A stretch of 64,000 nt of DNA from Fidelibacterota bacterium (GCA_002718285.1 PBAR01000043.1:34152-98151); one strand, 5' to 3'; positions 54,831 to 63,805 are shown, counted from the first letter of the stretch. Translations and numbers: made by a program. Notes: generated by a model not told the origin, from the sequence alone.

Positions 54831-56017
54831 GAATACTTTACATACATCAGTATTTTAATACACCCAAAATGCCTGGGTCAACACGATCATATGAATTTGC
54901 AAAGCGTTTGGTTGCTAGGGGTGATGTTGTTTATATGATTACATCTAATTGGCAGAACAGATCTAATTTATCTTATTCGATGATTGATGGGATTCATATT
55001 TATTGGGCGCCGATTAGATATAATAATAAAATGAATTATTTTAAACGTATGTTTGTCTTTATTAAATTTCTTTGGTACGTATTTTCTTTAGGTAGAAAAT
55101 TAGATTATGATTTAATTATTGCTAGCAGTACCCCTTTAACAATAGCTATTCCATCAATATTGCTGAAACGACTAAAGGGAACAAAAATGATTTTTGAGAT
55201 TAGAGACTTATGGCCCCAAATTCCTATAGCAATAGGTGCTATCAGATCAAAAGTTTTGATTAAATTAGCAAAGTGGCTTGAAATAATAACGTATAACTGC
55301 TCGAATCATATTATTTGCTTGTCCGATGGTATGAAAGATGAATTATCTTCAATGGTATCAACTAAAAAAATTACAGTTGTAACAAATTTAAGTGATATAG
55401 AAGGGTTTAATAATTTTGAAAAAGGCGAAAAAATAATAATACCAAAAATTGGAAGAAACCCTTTAATTGTATATTCTGGAGCATTTGGTCGTATTAATGG
55501 TATACTTTATTTAGTAGAAATAGCAAAAGAAATGTATAAAATAAACCCAAATTTATTTTTTTTATTAGTTGGCAATGGATTTGATAAAGATAACATTATT
55601 AATAAATCAAAAGAATATGGTATTTATAATAAGACCTTTTTTTGTATGGATTATTTACCTAAAGATCAAGTCCCATCCTTGCTCTCAAAAGCTACAATAA
55701 TTTCATCTTTTTTTATAGATTTACCAGAGATGGAAAATAATTCAGCAAATAAACTTTTTGATGGATTAGCGGCTGGCAAACCAATAATGATTAATTATGG
55801 AGGTTGGCAGGCAGAACTATTGAATGACTCAGGAAGTGGATTTGTTATACCACCAAATAATTCAAAAAAAGCTGCGAACCTAATTCAAAATATTATTGAT
55901 GATAAAAAAGTCTTAATTCAAATGTCTAAAGCTTCAAGACAATTGGCATATAAATTTGATATTAAAACTAATTATAAAAAATTTGAAGGAATAATTGATA
56001 ATATTTTTATTTCCTAG
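54827..56017 (+). CDS. Glycosyltransferase family 4, WbuB-like
   Basis: 396 residues. The N-terminus RILYIHQYFNTPKMPGSTRS, then YEFAKRLVARGD, is the pattern of WbuB-type transferases (in E. coli O26 a FucNAc transferase). KMIFEIRDLWPQIPIAIG (about 123-140) is a second family signature. IVYSGAFGRINGILYLVEIA (about 211), LLVGNGFDKD and ENNSANKLFDGLAAGKP (about 306-322, EX7E region with Lys-Leu-Phe-Asp-Gly) complete the enzyme. By analogy the donor may be an amino-deoxy sugar, which would fit the amino-sugar genes of block F. That remains inference. Confidence 0.82.
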   Translation: MRILYIHQYFNTPKMPGSTRSYEFAKRLVARGDVVYMITSNWQNRSNLSYSMIDGIHIYWAPIRYNNKMNYFKRMFVFIKFLWYVFSLGRKLDYDLIIASSTPLTIAIPSILLKRLKGTKMIFEIRDLWPQIPIAIGAIRSKVLIKLAKWLEIITYNCSNHIICLSDGMKDELSSMVSTKKITVVTNLSDIEGFNNFEKGEKIIIPKIGRNPLIVYSGAFGRINGILYLVEIAKEMYKINPNLFFLLVGNGFDKDNIINKSKEYGIYNKTFFCMDYLPKDQVPSLLSKATIISSFFIDLPEMENNSANKLFDGLAAGKPIMINYGGWQAELLNDSGSGFVIPPNNSKKAANLIQNIIDDKKVLIQMSKASRQLAYKFDIKTNYKKFEGIIDNIFIS

Positions 56018-56032
56018 ATTAATAAAAAAATT

Positions 56033-56869
56033 ATGACTTACAATTCTAGTTGTCCAGTTTGCCAGAATACTGAAGCGTTAAAACTTATTAGGTGGAATCA
56101 ATATAGTATAATTCATTGCAATAGATGTGAATTAGATTATTGTGCAGAAATGGTTGAAAAAGAAATAGGTGGGGATTCATCTCCAGTTAATTCTCGAGGT
56201 GTTAAAATGATGGCTGAGATATTTCATAGAACAAATGAAATTGCCAACCTTTTTGTAATAAAAAGAAAAAATATTTATGAAAGTTTGTTGAAAAGGAATT
56301 GTAGCCAAATATTAGAAGTTGGATGTGGCCCAGGTGTTTTTTATAAACCGTGGAGTAATTTAGATGTTAAATGGACTGGTATTGATATTAATCCATATTG
56401 GAAAGAATTTGGGGAAAAAAACGGTGTCCCAATCTCAAATAATCCAATTCATTCATTAAAGACTAAATATGATGTTATAATGGCTCACCAAGTAATAGAG
56501 CATGTCGAAGATCCAATTATATTTATGAAAAATATCAAGGCATTACTTAATCCAGGTGGAATTGTTCATTTAGAATTACCAAATCAAAGTAGTCTTATGG
56601 CTCGATTAAGAAAAATCTCTTCAATTATTTCGAATGATTATGGATTTATTCAGCCTCCTATGCACTTAAGAGCATATCATGAAAAAACAATAGAGTATTT
56701 ATTTAATATTATGAATTTTAAATCAAAAATGATATTTGTATGCGGTAATACAGATAAAACTTGGGGGCAAGTTAGAGAATACGATTTATTGCAAAAATTA
56801 ATGTTTCATTTTTCAGGTAAAATAGGTTTAGGTAGTCTTTTAATTGGGGTTGCTCAATTAAAATCTTAA
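56033..56869 (+). CDS. SAM-dependent methyltransferase with N-terminal Cys4 motif
   Basis: 278 residues. CPVC (7-10) and CNRCELDYC (about 31-39) form a probable zinc site, followed by a class I methyltransferase: QILEVGCGPGVFYKPW (about 96-111), WTGIDINPYWKEF, DVIMAHQVIEHVEDPIIF (about 146-163), LLNPGGIVHLELPNQSS. QPPMHLRAYHEKTIEYLF is the common end region of this type. A related architecture is at 11977. It presumably methylates a sugar, often the terminal residue, which in some O antigens stops chain growth. The acceptor is unknown. Confidence 0.78.
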   Translation: MTYNSSCPVCQNTEALKLIRWNQYSIIHCNRCELDYCAEMVEKEIGGDSSPVNSRGVKMMAEIFHRTNEIANLFVIKRKNIYESLLKRNCSQILEVGCGPGVFYKPWSNLDVKWTGIDINPYWKEFGEKNGVPISNNPIHSLKTKYDVIMAHQVIEHVEDPIIFMKNIKALLNPGGIVHLELPNQSSLMARLRKISSIISNDYGFIQPPMHLRAYHEKTIEYLFNIMNFKSKMIFVCGNTDKTWGQVREYDLLQKLMFHFSGKIGLGSLLIGVAQLKS

Positions 56870-56881
56870 AAGATTTTTTAT

Positions 56882-57499
56882 TTGGTTAAAATATTTTTTG
56901 ATAAATTTGTTAGTTCTATTGGATTAATTATCCTGTTTCCGATAATTATTATTACTGCATTAATAAGTTCATTTTTTCAAGGATTTCCAATATTATTTTT
57001 TCATGAGCGTCTAGGCAAAAATGGTGTTCCATTTAAAATGGTTAAATTTAGGACTATGTCAAATAGTCGATCTATTAGCGCAGAACATGATATAACAAGA
57101 ATAACGAAATGGGGTCGTATTCTAAGAAGATCAAGTATAGATGAATTGCCTGTCCTATTTAATGTAATTAAGGGGGATATGAGTTTAGTTGGTCCCAGAC
57201 CGCTCCCCGTAAAATATCTTGATAGATTTAATGATTTTCAAAAAAAAAGGATGGATGTTAAACCAGGAATTACTGGATTAGCTCAAGTAAATGGTAGGAA
57301 TCATTTATCTTGGGAGGATAGATTTAGTTACGATGCTGAATATATTAGCAAAAAATCATTTTTTTTGGATTTGAGAATATTATTTAAAACTTTATATATT
57401 GTTCTTTTTCGAAAAAATATTGACAGCAAATCTCAAGAAATAATGCCTGAGTTTATGGGCACTGGTGTGCATGAAGGCGAAGAACAAAAAAAGATTTAA
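56882..57499 (+). CDS. Initiating sugar-phosphate transferase (WbaP/PglC family)
   Basis: 205 residues, TTG start. A single N-terminal re-entrant/membrane helix (IGLIILFPIIIITALISSFF) precedes the catalytic core: HERLGKNGVPFKMVKFRTM (about 40-58, the conserved Lys-Phe-Arg-Thr-Met), RSSIDELPVLFNVIKGDMSL (about 83-102, Asp-Glu pair), VGPRPLPVKYL and KPGITGLAQVNGRN. The short form matches PglC-type monotopic phosphoglycosyl transferases, which start the lipid-linked glycan with a sugar-1-phosphate, often a diacetamido sugar. It ends the assembly block; a 204-nt gap follows. Confidence 0.88.
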   Translation: MVKIFFDKFVSSIGLIILFPIIIITALISSFFQGFPILFFHERLGKNGVPFKMVKFRTMSNSRSISAEHDITRITKWGRILRRSSIDELPVLFNVIKGDMSLVGPRPLPVKYLDRFNDFQKKRMDVKPGITGLAQVNGRNHLSWEDRFSYDAEYISKKSFFLDLRILFKTLYIVLFRKNIDSKSQEIMPEFMGTGVHEGEEQKKI

Positions 57500-57703
57500 T
57501 GAATCATTTGGTTGAATCATTATATAAAGATAATAAAGTAGGTTATTAGCATTTTATTAATAATACCTATAATTTGTAAATATCAAAATAATAAGATACA
57601 AAAATTACAATCTATATTAAATTTTACCCCGTCTTGGGGAATCAGCTTTTTATTAAAAATTAGAATCCTATAAAATCAAATTTTTATTCAATAAATTAAT
57701 TAT
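57500..57703. other. Longest intergenic gap (204 nt)
   Basis: No coding frame with a recognisable product was seen. It holds a short direct repeat GAATCATT at 57501-57508 and 57514-57521, and a small inverted repeat CCCC-GTCTT-GGGG at 57626-57639 followed by AATCAGCTTTTTATT, which could be a weak terminator for the assembly block. A/T-rich sequence runs from there to the ATG at 57704. A promoter for block F probably lies here, but I found no -35/-10 pair with acceptable spacing. Confidence 0.45.
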
Positions 57704-58333
57704 ATGAAAAACATAATTGTATATGGTGCGGGAGAATTTGGATCATTGATTTCAAATATTGTTAGTTTTCATAGTGATTTAAATATAGTTGCATTTGGAG
57801 ATAATGATACTGAAAAAATAGGTCAATTGATTGATAAATCACCTATTTTTAGCGAGGACGATTTACTAAAATTTGCTGAAGAGAATGAAATAAAACATGC
57901 GATTACATCAATTGGAAATAATAAAATACGCGCAGAGAAATATACCATACTAAAAAATAGAGGTTTGCACATGCTATCTCTTGTTCATCCACAAGCATTG
58001 ATTGATACTAAAGTAAAATTTGGTGATAATGTTATTATTGAAATGGGTACCGCGATTCATACAAATAGTAATATAGGCAATAATGTTTTTTTGGGCGGAG
58101 ATGCGCTTATAGGTCATCATAATACAATAGGCAATCATGTATTAGTTGGAGGGAATGTGTCTTTTGGAGGATCGGTTTTTGTTGAAGATTATGTATCAAT
58201 AGGAGTAGGAGCTTCAATAAAACCAGGTGTACGGTTAGGTAAAGGCTGTGTGGTTGGAGTAGGCGCAGCCGTTATAAAAGATGTTGCTCCAGGCTCTGTT
58301 GTGGTCGGAGTTCCTGCTAAGCCAATAAAATAG
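57704..58333 (+). CDS. Sugar O/N-acyltransferase, NeuD/PglD type
   Basis: 209 residues. The N-terminal Rossmann-like part IIVYGAGEFGSLISNIV (about 3-19) is typical of NeuD/PglD, followed by a left-handed beta-helix of hexapeptide repeats (VIIEMGTAIHTNSNIGNNVF, IGNHVLVGGNVSFGG, VSIGVGASIKPGVRLGKG; each given in part). The catalytic His lies in LIGHHNTIGNH (about 143-153) and the end GVPAKPIK is standard. It transfers an acyl group from acyl-CoA to an amino sugar, probably the product of the aminotransferases downstream. The CoA-transferase next to it could supply an acyl-CoA other than acetyl-CoA. Confidence 0.87.
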   Translation: MKNIIVYGAGEFGSLISNIVSFHSDLNIVAFGDNDTEKIGQLIDKSPIFSEDDLLKFAEENEIKHAITSIGNNKIRAEKYTILKNRGLHMLSLVHPQALIDTKVKFGDNVIIEMGTAIHTNSNIGNNVFLGGDALIGHHNTIGNHVLVGGNVSFGGSVFVEDYVSIGVGASIKPGVRLGKGCVVGVGAAVIKDVAPGSVVVGVPAKPIK

Positions 58334-58351
58334 CTTTTTAAAGTATCCCGA

Positions 58352-59863
58352 ATGAATAAACAAATAACTGATAAAGAATTTCGTAATCAAATTTGCTCAA
58401 TTAAAAGTATTGCTGTAACTGGATTTCGTTGGTCGGGTACCCCACAATTATTGCTTCGTTTAATAAGAAAAGAATTTGATGCTAGTGGTGAGCCAAACGG
58501 ACTTACAATTATGTTTACTAGTTCTGCAACTGATCCAGGCTTAGATCATCTCGCGCACCCGGATTTGCTTGCATGCTCTTTTGGTAGTTATTATGGATCT
58601 ATACCTGAAATTAGAAAATTAGTTCAAGAAAATAAGATTAAAGGTTATTCTCTTCCTCAAGGCCAGTTATCGTTATTATTTAGAGAGATTGGTAGAGGTA
58701 GTCCTGGATTAATTTCAAAAGTTGGAATGGATACCTATGTTGATCCAAGATTAAGTGGAGGAAAGCTTAATAATAAAACTATTGAAGATGTAATTGATAT
58801 AATTTCTATAGATAATGTAAAATATCTATTTTATAAATCTAAACCTGTTGAAGCTGCTTTAATTAGAGGGTCTATCGCAGATAAATTTGGTAATATTTCA
58901 ATGATGAATGAGCCAGTAAAAACTGAATTTTTATCTATGGCACAAGCTGCACGATCTTCTCAAGGAAAAATTTTTGTTCAGGTTTCAGAGCTGTCAAATA
59001 ATAAATTATCTCCTAATATTATTGATTTGCCATCTCATTTAGTTGATGGGTTTATTTTGACAGAGGATATAGAAAATGATCATCGTCATACAAATAAATA
59101 TACTATTCACGAAGGCTTACTATCTAATGGGGACTATAAAAATGAAATAAAGAATGAAAATAATGACCCATTATACAAACAGCAAATAGGTTTACGTGCC
59201 TTAAAGGAATTATCGGCAAAATCAAATGTTATTCTAGGGCAAGGAGTTCCTGAGATAGTTGGCGTTTATGCGCGCCAATCGCCTGAAAAATTCCACGATG
59301 TATTAACTTTTATGGAGTCTGGTGTAATTGGGGGAATTCCTGAGCGAAGGCCTGACTTCGGAGTTGCTTTTGACCCTAGCGCATTTTTAACTCAGGATAA
59401 TCAATTTGTCGGATTTAATGGAGGGCATATAGATATGGCAATTTTAAGTTTTGCCCAATTTGACTCTAAAGGGAATGTAAATGTAAGTGTACTCGGGGAT
59501 GATTATTTTGGTTGCGGGGGATATATAGATATTTGTCATAGAGTAAAAAAGATTTTATTTGTTGGAGCGTTTACAGCTAAAGGTCTTGAATTATTAAAAG
59601 ATAAGTCTGAATTGTCAATTAAAAATGAAGGTAAAATAATTAAGGCTGTTCAATCTGTTGATGAAATTACTTTTTCTCCAAAACTTCAAAAAAAGCTGGG
59701 ACACAAGATATTAATTATCACGGAACGTTGTGTTTTTGAAATCAAAAATGATCAGGTATTTCTAGTTGAAATTTCAAAAGGAATTAATTTAGAACGAGAC
59801 ATTTTAAATCAAATGGAATTTGAACCAGTATTGAGTGATAATTTACAGATTTATCCATTATGA
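58352..59863 (+). CDS. Family I CoA-transferase (acetate/propionate/3-oxoacid type)
   Basis: 503 residues, fused alpha and beta halves like YdiF or propionate CoA-transferase. The N-terminal half has GTPQLLLRLIRKEF and LPQGQLSLLFREIGRGSPG (about 98-116) and VDPRLSGGK; the C-terminal half has NVILGQGVPEIVGVYARQ (about 288-305) and the catalytic Glu in TFMESGVIGGIPERRPDFG (Glu322). FVGFNGGHIDMAILSFAQFD is conserved as well. These enzymes move CoA between carboxylates. In a glycan locus it probably makes an acyl-CoA (for instance of a hydroxy acid) for the adjacent sugar acyltransferase, instead of serving central metabolism. Confidence 0.88.
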   Translation: MNKQITDKEFRNQICSIKSIAVTGFRWSGTPQLLLRLIRKEFDASGEPNGLTIMFTSSATDPGLDHLAHPDLLACSFGSYYGSIPEIRKLVQENKIKGYSLPQGQLSLLFREIGRGSPGLISKVGMDTYVDPRLSGGKLNNKTIEDVIDIISIDNVKYLFYKSKPVEAALIRGSIADKFGNISMMNEPVKTEFLSMAQAARSSQGKIFVQVSELSNNKLSPNIIDLPSHLVDGFILTEDIENDHRHTNKYTIHEGLLSNGDYKNEIKNENNDPLYKQQIGLRALKELSAKSNVILGQGVPEIVGVYARQSPEKFHDVLTFMESGVIGGIPERRPDFGVAFDPSAFLTQDNQFVGFNGGHIDMAILSFAQFDSKGNVNVSVLGDDYFGCGGYIDICHRVKKILFVGAFTAKGLELLKDKSELSIKNEGKIIKAVQSVDEITFSPKLQKKLGHKILIITERCVFEIKNDQVFLVEISKGINLERDILNQMEFEPVLSDNLQIYPL

Positions 59864-59871
59864 GTTAAAAT

Positions 59872-61008
59872 TTGAAAAATCATAAAAAAACTATCTATTT
59901 ATCTCCACCGCATCTTAATGGGCAAGAAATCAAATTTATTACAGATGCAATTGATTCAAACTGGATAGCCCCTCTAGGACCAGATGTAGATCAATTTGAA
60001 AATGAAATGGCTAAGTTTATAGACATAGATTATGCAGCAGCATTATCATCTGGAACTGCTGCACTTCATTTGGCATTAAAGATTATTGGCGTAAAAAGTG
60101 GCGATTATGTTTTTTGCTCAGACTTAACATTTATTGCAACAGTAAATGCAATTAAATATTTGGATGCTAATCCTATATTTGTTGATTCTGAAGAATCAAC
60201 ATGGAATATGTGTCCAAAATCATTAGATATGGCATTTAAAAAATTTAGTCCCAAGGCTGTTATTGTTACAGATTTATATGGACAGAGCGCAGATTATAAT
60301 ACAATTTCTGAAATTTGTAAAAATTATAATACACCAATAATTGAAGATGCTGCGGAAAGTCTAGGTGCTGAATATAATAATAGGAAATGTGGCTCATTTG
60401 GTGAAATATCGATATTATCATTTAATGGTAACAAAATTATTACTACTTCTGGCGGTGGTATGCTTTTAACAGATAATGAAGCTTATATAATTGAAGCAAA
60501 AAAACTAGCATCACAATCAAGAGAACAAGCGATTCATTATGAACATGCTCAAATTGGTTATAATTATAGAATGAGTAATATTTTAGCGGCCTTAGGACGT
60601 GCACAACTAAAAAGCCTAAGCAGTTATGTTGAAAAAAGGAGGAAAATTTTTAATTATTATTATGATCATCTTAATAATATCAATGAAATATCATTTATGC
60701 CTGAAATTAAAAATGGTAAATCATCGCGATGGTTATCTGTGATATTATTAAAGAATAAAACACACGATAAAATAAATGAGATTATTAAGGTTTTTGAAAG
60801 AGAAGGTATAGAAACAAGACCTATTTGGAAGCCGATGCATCTTCAGCCTATTTATTTTGATACGCCTTTTTATCATAATAAAATTAATCCATTATCAAAA
60901 GATTTGTTTGACCGCGGTCTTTGTCTTCCTTCTGGGTCAAGTTTGACAAATGATGATCTGGATAAAATAATTGATATTCTTTGCAAAGAAATCAATGAGG
61001 ATTATTAG
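59872..61008 (+). CDS. DegT/DnrJ/EryC1 PLP-dependent sugar aminotransferase
   Basis: 378 residues, TTG start 8 nt after the CoA-transferase. GQEIKFITDAIDSNWIAP and ALSSGTAALHLALKIIGV (about 57-74) open the fold. EDAAESLGAEYNNRKCGSFG (about 158-177) holds the PLP-ring Asp, and SFNGNKIITTSGGGML contains the Schiff-base Lys188. YNYRMSNILAALGRAQL and ETRPIWKPMHLQPIYFDT complete the enzyme. It transfers an amino group to a 4-keto (or 3-keto) nucleotide sugar. With the Gmd-like dehydratase and acyltransferase it could make GDP-perosamine or an N-acyl derivative; a LegC-like UDP-sugar route with the partial dehydratase at the right edge is an alternative. Confidence 0.9.
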   Translation: MKNHKKTIYLSPPHLNGQEIKFITDAIDSNWIAPLGPDVDQFENEMAKFIDIDYAAALSSGTAALHLALKIIGVKSGDYVFCSDLTFIATVNAIKYLDANPIFVDSEESTWNMCPKSLDMAFKKFSPKAVIVTDLYGQSADYNTISEICKNYNTPIIEDAAESLGAEYNNRKCGSFGEISILSFNGNKIITTSGGGMLLTDNEAYIIEAKKLASQSREQAIHYEHAQIGYNYRMSNILAALGRAQLKSLSSYVEKRRKIFNYYYDHLNNINEISFMPEIKNGKSSRWLSVILLKNKTHDKINEIIKVFEREGIETRPIWKPMHLQPIYFDTPFYHNKINPLSKDLFDRGLCLPSGSSLTNDDLDKIIDILCKEINEDY

Positions 61009-61021
61009 GATATAATAAGTT

Positions 61022-61453
61022 GTGGAAATAATATATTCTAAAATAGCCTCAAATAAGATTTTACATATAGTTCATAGAGAACAGGAATTTTATAATCTTG
61101 AAAAAGGGCATAGAAAAGATCTTGTTGATGTGAAGGAATTTATCCAATTATCTGCTATGAAAATGAAGAAAGGACAAACATTTAAGCCCCATCAACATAT
61201 ATGGAAAGATGGAGAAAAAAGGGTTGTCACTCAAGAGTCGTGGATTGTAATTAAAGGAAGTGTAAAATGTAGTTTTTTTGATACAGATGGCAGTTTATTA
61301 ATTGAGCCTATCTTAAATGCCGGGGATTGTAGTATAACATTGGGTGGGGGTCATACATATACAATTTTGGAAGAAAATACATTGGTGTATGAGTTTAAAA
61401 CAGGCCCTTATAAGGGCGCTCAAAATGATAAAGCTTTTCTTGGTGAAAATTAA
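61022..61453 (+). CDS. Cupin-fold protein
   Basis: 143 residues, GTG start. KKGQTFKPHQHIWKDGEKR (about 54-72) supplies His ligands of cupin motif 1, SWIVIKGSVKCSFFDTDGS (about 77-95) the central strand, and LNAGDCSITLGGGHTYTI (about 100-117) motif 2 with a late His. Small cupins in glycan loci may isomerise or bind nucleotide sugars, or act on keto sugars. Its place between two aminotransferase-type genes suggests that it acts on the same keto-sugar. The exact reaction cannot be told. Confidence 0.65.
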   Translation: MEIIYSKIASNKILHIVHREQEFYNLEKGHRKDLVDVKEFIQLSAMKMKKGQTFKPHQHIWKDGEKRVVTQESWIVIKGSVKCSFFDTDGSLLIEPILNAGDCSITLGGGHTYTILEENTLVYEFKTGPYKGAQNDKAFLGEN

Positions 61454-61464
61454 AGTTTTTTGAT

Positions 61465-62055
61465 ATGAGTTTTGAAATTGTTAAAAAATTTGAAGATGAA
61501 ATTGCGCGGTTTTATGGTTCTCCTTATGCAGTTGCAGTTGATTCTTGTACTCATTCCATCGAACTATGTTTAAGATATAATAAAGTTAAAAAAATCATTA
61601 TTCCTAAACATACATATCTTTCAATTGCTTTCTTAGCAAATAAAATTGGTATAGACTTAGAATGGAAAGATGAAAATTGGGTTAATTATTATTATTTAGG
61701 TGAGACAAATATTATTGATGCTGCTGTTTTGTGGAAGAGAAATAGTTATATATCTGGAACTTTAATGTGTTTGAGTTTCCAGTATCAAAAACATTTAAGC
61801 CTTGGAAGAGGTGGAATGATTTTAACGGATGATAAAAAAGCAAGAGATGGCCTAAAGCGTATGTCATATGATGGTAGAGACTCGGATATTCCATGGAGGA
61901 ATCAAAATATCAAAACAGTTGGTTATCACTATTATATGACCCCAGAGACTGCTCAACTAGGACTAGATAAATTACCAGAAGCAATAAAAACTGAACCAAA
62001 AAGATGGGTAATAGGAGATTGGCCTGATCTTCAAAAAATGGATGTATTTAAATGA
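61465..62055 (+). CDS. Short DegT-type aminotransferase (PLP domain only)
   Basis: 196 residues, about half the normal 370-400 length. DEIARFYGSPYAVAVDSCTHSIELCL (read in part) matches the N-terminal large domain, NIIDAAVLWKR holds the Asp for the PLP nitrogen, and LSFQYQKHLSLGRGGMIL has the Schiff-base Lys109. The segment GYHYYMTPETAQLGLDKL corresponds to the YNYRMSNILAALG region, but the C-terminal small domain is missing and the reading frame ends in a clean ATGA overlap with the next gene. The truncation therefore looks evolved, not a sequencing frameshift. It may pair with another subunit or act as a dedicated small aminotransferase. Confidence 0.75.
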   Translation: MSFEIVKKFEDEIARFYGSPYAVAVDSCTHSIELCLRYNKVKKIIIPKHTYLSIAFLANKIGIDLEWKDENWVNYYYLGETNIIDAAVLWKRNSYISGTLMCLSFQYQKHLSLGRGGMILTDDKKARDGLKRMSYDGRDSDIPWRNQNIKTVGYHYYMTPETAQLGLDKLPEAIKTEPKRWVIGDWPDLQKMDVFK

Positions 62056-63029
62056 ATAAGAAAAAAGCATTTATTACAGGAATTAATGGGCAAGATGGAA
62101 GCTATCTTGCTGAATATTTACTAGGTAAAGATTATAAGGTTTTCGGGATCGTAAGGCGAAATTCTATTGCTGAACATCAAGAAAGTAGAATCGATCATTT
62201 AGTTAATAATGGAGTTGAAACTGAATATGGTGATTTACTTGATGTAAGTTCTTTAGAACGTATGATCGGGAATATAAAGCCAGATGAAATTTATAATATA
62301 GCTGCTCAAAGCCATGTAAGAATAAGCATGGATATTCCACAATTTACGGTCCAAACTAACGCTATTGGTGTTCTTAATATTTTAGAAGCGTACAGAAATA
62401 ATTGTCCCTCAGCACATTTTTATCAGGCATCCTCTTCAGAAATGTTTGGCAGATCTGTTGATGATGATGGTTATCAAAGGGAAACTACAAAAATGAGTCC
62501 AACTAGTCCTTATGGCTGTAGTAAGGTTTTTGGATTTAATATTGTTCAGCATTATAGGTATGCTTACGATTTATTTGCAGTCAATGGAATTTTATTTAAT
62601 CATGAATCACCTAGAAGGGGTTCAAATTTTGTAACCAACAAAGTTGTTAAGGGAGCTGTTAAAATAAAAAAAGGGTTACAAAAAAAACTGGCCCTCGGGA
62701 ATTTAGATGCCTCAAGAGATTGGGGCCATTCAAAAGATTATGTACGAGCAATGCATATGATTATTAATCATTCCGAGCCCGATGATTTTGTTTGTGCTAC
62801 AGGTGTTACACGCTCAGTCAGAGATATGTGTGATTATGTATTTAAAAAATTAAAATTGGATTACAAAAAATATGTTATTCAAGATGAAAGGTTTATGAGG
62901 GCTGAAGAATTGCCATATCTGCGAGGTGATGCTGGTAAATTAAGAGAAACATTTGGTTGGGAACCTGAATATACTTTTGAAATGCTTATGGATGAGATGA
63001 TTGAGCATTGGGAAAAAATTTATAATTAA
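62052..63029 (+). CDS. gmd: GDP-mannose 4,6-dehydratase-like enzyme
   Basis: 325 residues. The cofactor motif FITGINGQDGSYLAEYLLGK (about 7-26), FGIVRRNS (about 32), IYNIAAQSHVRISMDIPQ (about 78-95), YQASSSEMFGRS and YGCSK (Tyr154, Lys158), then LFNHESPRRGSNFVTNKV (about 179-196) and SRDWGHSKDYVRAM are all typical of GDP-mannose 4,6-dehydratase and close relatives such as GDP-GlcNAc dehydratase LegB. It makes a 4-keto-6-deoxy nucleotide sugar that the aminotransferases nearby could aminate. It starts in an ATGA overlap with the short aminotransferase. Confidence 0.9.
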   Translation: MNKKKAFITGINGQDGSYLAEYLLGKDYKVFGIVRRNSIAEHQESRIDHLVNNGVETEYGDLLDVSSLERMIGNIKPDEIYNIAAQSHVRISMDIPQFTVQTNAIGVLNILEAYRNNCPSAHFYQASSSEMFGRSVDDDGYQRETTKMSPTSPYGCSKVFGFNIVQHYRYAYDLFAVNGILFNHESPRRGSNFVTNKVVKGAVKIKKGLQKKLALGNLDASRDWGHSKDYVRAMHMIINHSEPDDFVCATGVTRSVRDMCDYVFKKLKLDYKKYVIQDERFMRAEELPYLRGDAGKLRETFGWEPEYTFEMLMDEMIEHWEKIYN

Positions 63030-63032
63030 TTT

Positions 63033-63788
63033 TTGTCTAATAAACATAACCTAGATATTTTAGTTATTTCCTGTGATTCTTATTCTGACGTATGGGATAT
63101 TTTTTTTAAATCCTTTCATAAGCAATGGATAAATTGTCCTTTAAAATTAAATCTTCTTACAAATAATAAATCTTATGATTCTAGCCTTGTAAATACTATA
63201 AAAGTAGGCGAAGATATATCATGGTCTGGCAATCTATTAAGAGCAATAAAATATTTAAATAATGATTATATTTTAGTTTTACTTGACGATTTATTATTAA
63301 TAAATAAAATATCTAATAATTATTTTAATCAAATTTCCAATTGGATTAATGAAAATGATCCAAATTATTTGAGACTGTGCATTTCTCATGAGCCTAATTA
63401 TTTTGATGATCTTGTTGGAAAAATCCCCCAAGTTACTCCTTATAAAACTTCAACAATGCCATGTATTTGGAAAAAGTCTGTTTTGAAAGATTTATTAAAA
63501 AAGGGGGAGTCGGCTTGGGATTTTGAAATAAATGGTTCAAAAAGAGCATATAAATATGATGGTTTTTATGCAGTATATAATAATTTTATTTCTTATAAAA
63601 ATGGTATAATTAAAGGTAAATGGCGAAAATCAATTGTAAAGAATGATGCTAATTATGGCTTGGATATAAAGGATTTGTCAAGACCTATAATGACTTCAAG
63701 TGATGAATTTGAATATTTCTTTCTAAGGCTTAGGTCAAAGCTCTTTAATAAATTGCCTAATAAATTAAGATTAATTTTAAGGGGTTAA
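63033..63788 (+). CDS. Glycosyltransferase-like protein of unnamed family
   Basis: 251 residues, TTG start 3 nt after the dehydratase. LDILVISCDSYSDVWDIFFK (8-27) with QWINCPLKLNLLTNN resembles GT-A-type proteins often seen in marine and Bacteroidetes glycan loci. ISWSGNLLRAIKYL (about 60) and YILVLLDDLLLIN (about 78-90) give an Asp-Asp where a metal-binding DXD would sit, and STMPCIWKKSVLKDLLKKGES, SAWDFEINGSKRA correspond to the acceptor side (parts shown). No signal peptide. It may add the N-acyl amino sugar made by this block. I do not recognise a named family. Confidence 0.55.
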   Translation: MSNKHNLDILVISCDSYSDVWDIFFKSFHKQWINCPLKLNLLTNNKSYDSSLVNTIKVGEDISWSGNLLRAIKYLNNDYILVLLDDLLLINKISNNYFNQISNWINENDPNYLRLCISHEPNYFDDLVGKIPQVTPYKTSTMPCIWKKSVLKDLLKKGESAWDFEINGSKRAYKYDGFYAVYNNFISYKNGIIKGKWRKSIVKNDANYGLDIKDLSRPIMTSSDEFEYFFLRLRSKLFNKLPNKLRLILRG

Positions 63789-63805
63789 TTTTCATCATTT
63801 TTTTA

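Noticed and set aside
57501..57530. Possible promoter (TTGAAT and TATAAA) just after the PglC-like gene
   Set aside because: The two hexamers are only about 5 nt apart, far from the usual 16-18 nt.
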